From Streptomyces sp. V1I1 (GTDB lineage Bacteria > Actinomycetota > Actinomycetes > Streptomycetales > Streptomycetaceae): a stretch of DNA of 64,000 nt. Shown piece by piece: positions 58,268 to 64,000 of the stretch (position 1 is its first letter; each line of letters begins with the position of its first letter). The notes below the pieces were generated by a model. The model was not told the origin of the DNA. It saw only the letters and a program-made list of their open reading frames with translations, and made no database searches. The stretch lies in NCBI RefSeq assembly GCF_030817355.1, contig NZ_JAUSZH010000001.1, forward strand, positions 6,582,501 through 6,646,500, in the 5' to 3' direction. A program made the position numbers and the translations under genes.

Positions 58268-58705
58268 TCAGCTCTGGTTGAAGAAGCCGTCCTGCGAAGA
58301 ACGGCTCGCGGCTTCCCCGCTGACGACCTGTGTGTCGGCGGGGCTCAGCAGGAAGACCCGGGTGGCGACGCGCTCGATCGAGCCGCGCAGCCCGAAGGTC
58401 AGCCCTGCGGCGAAGTCCACGACGCGCTTGGCGTCGGAGGGCTCCATGGACGTGAGGTTCACGATGACCGGGACGCCGTCCCTGAACAGCTCACCGATGC
58501 CGCGGGCGTCCCGGAAGCTGTCCGGGGAGACCGTGGCGATCCGGCGGCCCTGTTCCTGGGCGGACTCGGAGGCCACGCGCACCCGCGGGTCGGTGACCCA
58601 CGCGTCACCCGTCTCAGCACCCTCGGCGTACTCGTCGTCGTAGTAACGCTCGTCACTGTCCTCGACGAGTCCCAGCCAGGCGCTTGCCTTGCGCACAGAT
58701 CCCAT
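58268..58705 (-). CDS. SepF-family cell-division protein paralogue
   Basis: A 145-residue DUF552/SepF protein. The N-terminal membrane-binding segment is [26 protein letters not shown]. The C-terminal domain has [74 protein letters not shown], as in SepF. It is short and outside the dcw cluster, so it is one of the extra SepF-like proteins of streptomycetes rather than the main one. ATG 58705, with GGAGG upstream. Confidence 0.9.
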   Translation of the reverse strand: MGSVRKASAWLGLVEDSDERYYDDEYAEGAETGDAWVTDPRVRVASESAQEQGRRIATVSPDSFRDARGIGELFRDGVPVIVNLTSMEPSDAKRVVDFAAGLTFGLRGSIERVATRVFLLSPADTQVVSGEAASRSSQDGFFNQS

Positions 58706-58994
58706 GGACGCCTCCTTCCGCTCCAGTCCGCTCATTGCGGTCTTTTCTCGTTCCGCATCCCTATGGTCGTCCATGATGCGGATCGCGCGCCAAGTAGATA
58801 GTCGCCGCGCAGGGTATTCGTGACGGTACTGGTGCACAAGATGTGGCGATTCGTCAATATTCTTCCTGTGTACGGGGGGTTGCGGGCCCAAAATATGAAA
58901 GTCGTGTCACGCGGGTGACGGTGGGCGCGTCCGGGTGAACGGATCACTCGATACGATGCGTGCCGCACTGTGGAACGACTCTCGGGGGACCGTC

Positions 58995-60221
58995 GTGTTC
59001 GGAATCGTCAGGCCATGCACTCATCGCCTCACCGATGGGCTCAAGACCGAGTGGATGGCCCATCTGTGCGGACTCTGTCTGGCACTTCGCGCCGACCACG
59101 GCCAGTTCGCCCGGGTCGTGACCAACTACGACGGCCTGATCGTCTCGGTTCTGACGGAGGCTCAGACCGAGCGCACCCCCGCCTCCCGGCGCACCGCGGG
59201 CCCCTGCCCGCTGCGCGCCATGCGCACCGCACCCGTCGCCCGGGGTGAAGGAGCGCGCCTGGCGGCAGCCGTCTCCCTGGTGCTGGCGTCGGCGAAGATT
59301 CGGGACCACGTCGCCGACCGGGACGGGGTGTTGGCCCGCAGGCCGGTGGCGGCCCCCGCCCTCCGGGTCGCCGCGGGCTGGGACCGGGCCGGGGCGCGCA
59401 CCGGCGCGGAGCTCGGCTTCGACACCGCGGTGCTGCTCGACGCCATCGAGAGGCAGAGCGGGATCGAGGCGCTGGCCGGGCCGGGCACCCCGCTGCTGAC
59501 CGTCACCGAGCCGACCGAGACGGCGACCGCGGCCGCCTTCGCCCATACCGCCGTACTGGCCGGACGGCCGGAGAACATCGCGCCGCTGGCCGAGGCCGGG
59601 AAGCTCTTCGGACGGCTCGCGCATCTGCTGGATGCCGTCGAGGACAGGGAAGCTGACGCAGCGTCGGGTGCCTGGAACCCTCTCGCCGCCACCGGCACCT
59701 CGCCGGCCGAGGCGCGACGGCTCGCCGACGACGCGGTGCACGGGGTGCGGCTCGCGCTGCGCGACGCCCGCTTCGCCGACGACAAGCTGGTGCACGTGCT
59801 GCTGGCGCACGAGCTGCAGAATTCGGTGAACCGGGCGTTCGGGACGACGACCTGCGCGCACCAGGGGTACGGAGGCCCGCCGCAGGGCCCGCACCAGGGA
59901 CAGGGCGGTCCGTACGGCCAGGGACCGTACGGCCAGGGTCCTTACGATCAGGGACCGTACGGCTCCGACAACCCCTACGGCGGGGGCGGCCCCAGCGGTC
60001 CTGGTGGGCCCGGCGGTATGCCGCCCGGCTTCCACCAGGAACCCCAGAAGCCGGGCAGGCGCGGCTTCTGGGCCGGCTGCGCCGCCTTCGTCGGGCTGTG
60101 CTGCACCTGCAAGCTGTGCTGCGCCGAAGAGTACGAAGGTCCCTGGTCCCGCAAGAAGCGCGAGGGCTGCTGCCACAAGTGCGACTGCGACTGCTGTGAC
60201 TGCTGCAGCTGTGACTGCTGA
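58995..60221 (+). CDS. DUF5685 family protein with repeat linker and Cys-rich tail
   Basis: A 408-residue protein starting GTG 58995 (FGIVRPCTHRLTDGLKTEWMAHLCGLCLALRADHG). The N-terminal domain (about 1-290) is helical with a CxxC pair. A linker of GPYGQGPYGQG-type repeats (310-340) follows. The last 50 residues contain 16 cysteines in CC, CxC and CxxC groups (GLCCTCKLCC, CCHKCDCDCC), probably for metal binding or palmitoylation-like surface chemistry. Divergent from the SepF gene. Confidence 0.82.
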   Translation: MFGIVRPCTHRLTDGLKTEWMAHLCGLCLALRADHGQFARVVTNYDGLIVSVLTEAQTERTPASRRTAGPCPLRAMRTAPVARGEGARLAAAVSLVLASAKIRDHVADRDGVLARRPVAAPALRVAAGWDRAGARTGAELGFDTAVLLDAIERQSGIEALAGPGTPLLTVTEPTETATAAAFAHTAVLAGRPENIAPLAEAGKLFGRLAHLLDAVEDREADAASGAWNPLAATGTSPAEARRLADDAVHGVRLALRDARFADDKLVHVLLAHELQNSVNRAFGTTTCAHQGYGGPPQGPHQGQGGPYGQGPYGQGPYDQGPYGSDNPYGGGGPSGPGGPGGMPPGFHQEPQKPGRRGFWAGCAAFVGLCCTCKLCCAEEYEGPWSRKKREGCCHKCDCDCCDCCSCDC

Positions 60222-60235
60222 CCTGGCGCGTCGGA

Positions 60236-61180
60236 TCACTTGATCTCGGGCGGCGAGATCTGCGACTTCGCGATCGCCGACTCGGTCGTGCCCCACTTCT
60301 TCAGGATCCGGTCGTACGTCCCGTCCGTCTTGAGCTTGTTCACCGCCGCCTGGAAGGCGGGCGCCAGCGGGGTGCCCTTCTTGAAGGCGATGCCGACGTC
60401 GAGCCGCTTGAACTCATTCAGGAACTTCGTGCCCTCCAGCTGGGTCACGGCGTAGCGCAGACCGTTGATGGTGCTCATCACCACATCGCTGCGGCCCTGC
60501 TGGAGGGAGATCCAGACCGCGCCCGGCTCGGCGTACGTCTGGACCTTGTACGGCTTCTTGCCCGCCTTGGCGCAGACGCCCTTGTTCTTCTCCAGGGACG
60601 CCTCGAAGGTGGTGCCGGCCCCCATCGCGACATTGAGTCCGCACAGATCGGTGAAGGCCGAGATCTTCGTCAGCTTGCTGCTCTTGAGCGCGGCGAAGCC
60701 CTGGCCGTCGTTGATGTAGGTGACGAAGTCGATGGTCTTGCGGCGCTCGTCGGTCACACCGAAGTTGCCGGTGCCCAGGTCGTACTTGCCGCTGCCCAGC
60801 GCCGGCAGGATCGCCTCGAAGCTCGCCACCTCGCGCTTGAGCCTGAGCCCCAGCACCCTGGCGGCGGCCTCGGCGAAGTCGATGTCCTGGCCGACGGCCG
60901 TCTTGCCGTCCTCCAGGAAGGTCGCGCCGGGCGGACTGCCCCCGACGGCACTGGCGATGGTGAGGGTGCCCCTGCCGCGTACGTCCGCGGGCAGCAGCTT
61001 CGCGATCGCCTCGTCCTTCGCGACCGAGGACACCACATCGGTGGTGGGGAGCTTGCCGGGCTTCACACCCGGCTTGGCGCCGACGCCGGCGGTCGCCGGG
61101 TCGCCGGAGCCGCAGGCGGTCAGTGTCAGCGCGGCGGCTGTGATCAGCGCGAAGGCGACGGCGTGGCGTGTCCTGCTCAT
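60236..61180 (-). CDS. amino-acid ABC substrate-binding lipoprotein (SBP_bac_3)
   Basis: A 314-residue extracellular solute receptor. A lipobox LTAC (Cys23) leads to a GlnH/FliY-like fold, with the ends KLKTDGTYDRILKKWGTTE and SFEAILPALGSGKYDLGTGNFGVTDERRKTIDFVTY. A Cys-ended leader peptide upstream suggests cystine or sulfur compounds. The start overlaps the GNAT gene stop by 4 bp. Confidence 0.9.
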   Translation of the reverse strand: MSRTRHAVAFALITAAALTLTACGSGDPATAGVGAKPGVKPGKLPTTDVVSSVAKDEAIAKLLPADVRGRGTLTIASAVGGSPPGATFLEDGKTAVGQDIDFAEAAARVLGLRLKREVASFEAILPALGSGKYDLGTGNFGVTDERRKTIDFVTYINDGQGFAALKSSKLTKISAFTDLCGLNVAMGAGTTFEASLEKNKGVCAKAGKKPYKVQTYAEPGAVWISLQQGRSDVVMSTINGLRYAVTQLEGTKFLNEFKRLDVGIAFKKGTPLAPAFQAAVNKLKTDGTYDRILKKWGTTESAIAKSQISPPEIK

Positions 61181-61674
61181 GATGCTGGGGTCTCCTGGTG
61201 CTTCTCGAACGGCAGCGGGCCGATCGACTCCGGATCTGCGGACAGATCGAAGAGAGGGCGGTATCCGGCGGCCAGGTAGAGGCCCTTGGCCTCGGGCTGG
61301 CGCGGTCCGGTGGTCAGATGGATCCGGGAGTAGCCGCGGTCGGCGGCCTCTCGCTCCAGCACGCGCAGCACGCGCCGGGCAAGGCCACGGCGGCGGTGCG
61401 CGGAGTGCGTCCAGATCCTTTTGAGCTCGGCCGTGCTTGCGTCGTAGCGGCGGTACGCGCCGCCGGCCACCGGCCGGCCCTGCTCCAGGAGCAGCAGGAA
61501 CGCGCCGCCGGGCGGGGTGAACTCCTCGGACGGGTAGTGCTCCAGATCGAAGGCGGAGCCGTACCGGCTGATGTATTCGTGCGCCAGCTCCTCCAGGAGC
61601 GGGCGGGCCAGGGGGTCGTCGACCGTGGTCCGGATTACGGACAGCGCGGAGCCACGACTCGGGGTGAACGTCAT
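61177..61674 (-). CDS. GNAT family N-acetyltransferase
   Basis: A 165-residue acetyltransferase. The CoA-binding motif is WTHSAHRRRGLARRVLRVLEREAADRGY (Q/RxxGxG/A-like), followed by LTTGPRQPEAKGLYLAAGYRPL. Placement between a leader peptide and an amino-acid-binding protein suggests an amino-acid or sulfur-compound substrate. Such genes often acetylate cysteine-related compounds. The activity is inferred. Confidence 0.88.
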   Translation of the reverse strand: MTFTPSRGSALSVIRTTVDDPLARPLLEELAHEYISRYGSAFDLEHYPSEEFTPPGGAFLLLLEQGRPVAGGAYRRYDASTAELKRIWTHSAHRRRGLARRVLRVLEREAADRGYSRIHLTTGPRQPEAKGLYLAAGYRPLFDLSADPESIGPLPFEKHQETPAS

Positions 61675-61809
61675 GCGTGCCCTTCTTCGAGCAGGCAGGA
61701 GGAAGCGGGGTACGGCGAGGGGGGAGATGCGCGTGCTGTGCTTGTGAAGGCGCGAAAAGCAGAAAACGGCGCGAAAGCGCGCGAACGCCGAGAAGCAGCG
61801 GGGGTCAGC

Positions 61810-61881
61810 TCAACAGGAAGAGGACCACACTCGACCGAAGTCGATGTGGGAGCGCGTGACCAGCCACTGCTGCGGATGCAT
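61810..61881 (-). CDS. Cys-ended leader peptide (attenuator-type), 23 aa
   Basis: A 23-residue peptide starting MHPQQWLVTRSHIDF and ending WSSSC directly before TGA. It closely follows the streptomycete leader pattern with RxHxDFxRV and a terminal Cys. A predicted promoter (61888-61916) places the mRNA start at or next to the ATG, so it is leaderless. It lies about 135 bp ahead of the GNAT and binding-protein genes. Cys-starved ribosomes stalling at the last codon would be the sensor. Confidence 0.72.
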   Translation of the reverse strand: MHPQQWLVTRSHIDFGRVWSSSC

Positions 61882-61887
61882 GGCTTA

Positions 61888-61916
61888 AGTGGAACAGGCA
61901 TCCGTTTCCGCGTCAA
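61888..61916 (-). promoter_or_regulatory. candidate promoter for the leader peptide operon
   Basis: On the minus strand, TTGACG, 17 bp and TCCACT, with a predicted start at about 61881, the leader's ATG. The -10 matches only partly (T...ACT). Confidence 0.5.
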
Positions 61917-61952
61917 CTGCCGTGAGACATACGGCTCACAGTCTGGACAGGC

Positions 61953-61983
61953 TTGACAGTGGGCCGCCTCGACCCTTTAGCCT
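61953..61983 (+). promoter_or_regulatory. candidate promoter for the permease operon
   Basis: TTGACA, 19 bp and TAGCCT, about 90 bp before the permease gene. The spacing is at the long end of the usual range. Confidence 0.5.
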
Positions 61984-62074
61984 CGGGAGCGGATCGTGCT
62001 GAGGGGCTCGGTCCACGTTGTGTTTCCAGTGAAGGCATTCCCGTGTTCGATCTCTGCATCCACGGAGCCTTCGC

Positions 62075-62938
62075 ATGGCTGTGTCCACAGACACCATCCC
62101 CGAATCATCCGCGGCCGGGCCGGCCAAGACCGACGCCGTGCAGCCGCGCATCGTGCCCGTACGCCGAACAGGCCAGTGGGCGGCGGCAGTTGTCGTACTG
62201 CTGCTGCTCGCGGGCGCCGTCAGCTCCGTCGTACGCAACGACGCCTTCCAGTGGGACGTCGTCGGCGACTACTTCACCTCGGCCTCCGTACTGCGCGGCC
62301 TCGGCCTCGCCCTCTGGCTGACCGCCGTCGTCATGGTGCTGGGCTTCGTGCTCGGCACGCTGCTCGCCGTGATGCGGCTGTCCGCCAACCCGGTGCTGCG
62401 AAACGTCAGTTGGGGATACACCTGGCTGCTGCGCTCGACGCCGATCCTGGTCCAGCTACTGTTCTGGTTCAACATCGGCGCCCTCTACCCGCAGATCCTC
62501 GGCGTCAAGACGGTCAATCTGCTGAGCCCGGTCACCATCGCGATCATCGGGCTCACGCTCCACGAGGCCGCGTACGCCGCCGAAGTGGTGCGCGGCGGCA
62601 TCCTCTCCGTCGAGCGCGGACAGATCGAGGCCGCCGAGTCGCTCGGCCTCGGGCGCCTGCGCAGACTGCGCCGGATCGTGCTGCCGCAGGCCATGCGCTC
62701 CATCGTGCCGCCCGCCGGGAACATGCTCATCGGCACCCTGAAGGGCAGCTCGATCGTCAGCGTGATCGCCGTACAGGACCTGCTCTACTCGGTGCAGCTC
62801 GTCTACCACCGCACCTATCAGGTCGTGCCGCTGCTGCTCGTCGCCACCATCTGGTACGTCGTGGTGACCTCTCTGCTCAGCGTCGGCCAGCACTATGTCG
62901 AGCGGTACTACGCGCGCGGCACGGCGGGTGCGCGATGA
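62075..62938 (+). CDS. amino-acid ABC transporter permease (HisM/GlnP family)
   Basis: A 287-residue permease. The start MAVSTDTIPESS leads to about six helices. The EAA loop is EVVRGGILSVERGQIEAAESLGLGRLRRLRRIVLPQAMRSIVPP. Adjacent segments (YTWLLRSTPILVQLLFWFNIG) match glutamine/cystine-type permeases. It should pair with the divergent binding protein (60236-61180). No ATPase is visible before the window ends. ATG 62935 of the next gene overlaps the stop. Confidence 0.92.
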   Translation: MAVSTDTIPESSAAGPAKTDAVQPRIVPVRRTGQWAAAVVVLLLLAGAVSSVVRNDAFQWDVVGDYFTSASVLRGLGLALWLTAVVMVLGFVLGTLLAVMRLSANPVLRNVSWGYTWLLRSTPILVQLLFWFNIGALYPQILGVKTVNLLSPVTIAIIGLTLHEAAYAAEVVRGGILSVERGQIEAAESLGLGRLRRLRRIVLPQAMRSIVPPAGNMLIGTLKGSSIVSVIAVQDLLYSVQLVYHRTYQVVPLLLVATIWYVVVTSLLSVGQHYVERYYARGTAGAR

Positions 62939-64000
62939 GACCGTCCATCGTCGTGATCGGAGCCGGTCCGCGGGGGACCGGATTCCTGGAGCGACTGGCC
63001 GCCAACGCCCCCGAGCAGTACGCCGATCTGCCCCTGGACATCCATCTGGTGGATCCGCATCCGCCCGGCGGCGGCCGGATCTGGCGCCACGAGCAGTCCC
63101 CGCTGCTCTGGATGAACTCCATGGCCGAGGACGTCACCATGTTCACCGACGACACGGTCGAGCAGCGGGGTCCGGTGCGGCCTGGCCCCACGCTCGCCGA
63201 GTGGGCCGGTCTCGACGGCCAGACCTTTCCCAGCAGGCAGCAGCAGGGGGCGTATCTGCGCTGGGTGTACGAGGAGGCGGTGGCTGCCCTGCCGCCGACC
63301 GTCACGGTGCACGAGCACCGGGCGACCGCCGTGCGCGTCGGCGGTCCGCGCGCAGGCCGCCAGCGCGTCTGGCTCGAAGGGCGTACGGAGCCGCTGACCG
63401 CCGATCTGGTGGTGCTCACCCTCGGCCACCTCGACGCCGAACTCGACGACGAGCAGCACGAGTTGGCCGACTTCGCACGGCGTCACACACTGCTCCATCT
63501 GCCGCCGGACTTCACCGCCGACAGCGACCTCGACGGGCTCCCCGCCGCTGAGCCCGTCATCGTCCGCGGCTTCGGACTGGCCTTCATCGATCTGATGGTG
63601 CTGCTCACCGAGGGTCGCGGCGGACGGTACGAGAACGGCGAATATGTGCCATCGGGCCGGGAGCCCGTCCTGTACGTCGGATCGCGGCGCGGTGTCCCGT
63701 ACCACTCCAAGATCGGTTACGGACCGCAGAGCGAACGGCCCCCGCTGCCACGCTTCTTCGGCCCCGCCCAGGTCGACGCGCTGCTCGGCGGACCCGTCGA
63801 CTTCCGCCGCGACGTATGGCCCCTCGTCGACAAAGAGCTCGGCTACGCCCACTACCACCGGCTCTTCACCGCCCACCCTGAGTCCACCGCGGTCAACTGG
63901 CCCGACTTCGAGGAGAAGTACGCAGCCGCCCAGGCCGGCAGCCCGGAGCTGCACACGCTGGTCGCCGCCTCCGTTCCCGACCCGGCCGACCGCCTCGACC
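62935..64000 (+). CDS. FAD/NAD(P)-binding protein (NAD_binding_9-type), 3' end outside window
   Basis: At least 355 residues, truncated by the window edge. It begins MRPSIVVIGAGPRGTGFLERL, a dinucleotide-binding motif, and has HPPGGGRIWRHEQSPLLWMNSMAEDVTMF and SRQQQGAYLRWVYEEAV. This matches flavoprotein-like FAD/NAD(P)-binding proteins often encoded with amino-acid transport or siderophore genes. The ATG overlaps the permease stop (ATGA), so it belongs to the same operon. Confidence 0.88.
   Translation, partial: MRPSIVVIGAGPRGTGFLERLAANAPEQYADLPLDIHLVDPHPPGGGRIWRHEQSPLLWMNSMAEDVTMFTDDTVEQRGPVRPGPTLAEWAGLDGQTFPSRQQQGAYLRWVYEEAVAALPPTVTVHEHRATAVRVGGPRAGRQRVWLEGRTEPLTADLVVLTLGHLDAELDDEQHELADFARRHTLLHLPPDFTADSDLDGLPAAEPVIVRGFGLAFIDLMVLLTEGRGGRYENGEYVPSGREPVLYVGSRRGVPYHSKIGYGPQSERPPLPRFFGPAQVDALLGGPVDFRRDVWPLVDKELGYAHYHRLFTAHPESTAVNWPDFEEKYAAAQAGSPELHTLVAASVPDPADRLD

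Overview
The window is high-GC chromosomal DNA from an actinomycete, almost certainly a Streptomyces. The evidence is the near-uniform G/C third codon positions, frequent GTG starts and ATGA/GTGA start-stop overlaps, an actinobacterial-type 23S-5S rRNA tail, WYL, PucR, SepF and Rpf proteins, and genus-typical intergenic repeats. It starts inside a 23S rRNA gene and ends inside an FAD-dependent enzyme gene. I see no prophage, integrase, transposase or tRNA. Most of it is conserved core chromosome with small accessory patches.

Layout: 1-1600, end of an rRNA operon (23S 3' part, 5S, strong terminator). 1676-9453, an Arg/Asp/Gly-repeat TPR protein, a DUF1015 protein, a HAD phosphatase, and an iron-box-controlled siderophore uptake operon (two permeases and an ATPase). 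9496-22835, a housekeeping run (TlyA methyltransferase, NAD kinase, RecN, an MraY-like membrane protein, a glycosyltransferase, CTP synthase), interrupted by a minus-strand block of PucR regulator, FAD oxidoreductase and GH15 hydrolase. A two-repeat CRISPR remnant lies between nadK and recN. 22921-32114, a Nudix hydrolase, a STAND/TPR protein, alanine dehydrogenase, then ParA-like, basic DNA-binding-like protein, ScpA, ScpB and RluB, the actinobacterial chromosome-condensation cluster.

32197-35644 is the most interesting patch: a perfect palindromic NrtR-type operator, what looks like an internally deleted pnuC, the Nudix-type regulator NrtR, an ADP-ribosylglycohydrolase, and two COG3541-type minimal nucleotidyltransferases facing each other with overlapping 3' ends. 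I read it as an NAD/ADP-ribose/nucleic-acid-end-processing island.

35668-41314 holds a Tat/lipoprotein Rieske protein, a DUF952 protein, AroH chorismate mutase with TyrA, then Cmk, PlsC and Der. 41387-53188 holds Streptomyces-specific hypotheticals, two Rpf/LysM cell-wall hydrolases, a divergent branched-chain-amino-acid-type ABC system (with an unusual permease-permease-ATPase fusion and a LivF with a Walker A Lys-to-Arg change), a glycosyltransferase pair and a WYL regulator with an upstream palindrome. 53566-64000 holds an I78 inhibitor, a PAP2-type membrane protein, an MFS exporter, a glutaryl-CoA-dehydrogenase-like gene behind a TetR-type palindrome, a SepF paralogue, a Cys-rich DUF5685 protein, and a divergent amino-acid ABC locus. 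That last locus is headed on the minus strand by a Cys-terminated leader peptide, which points to cysteine/sulfur control.

All family assignments come from reading motifs and remembered families. No search was run.
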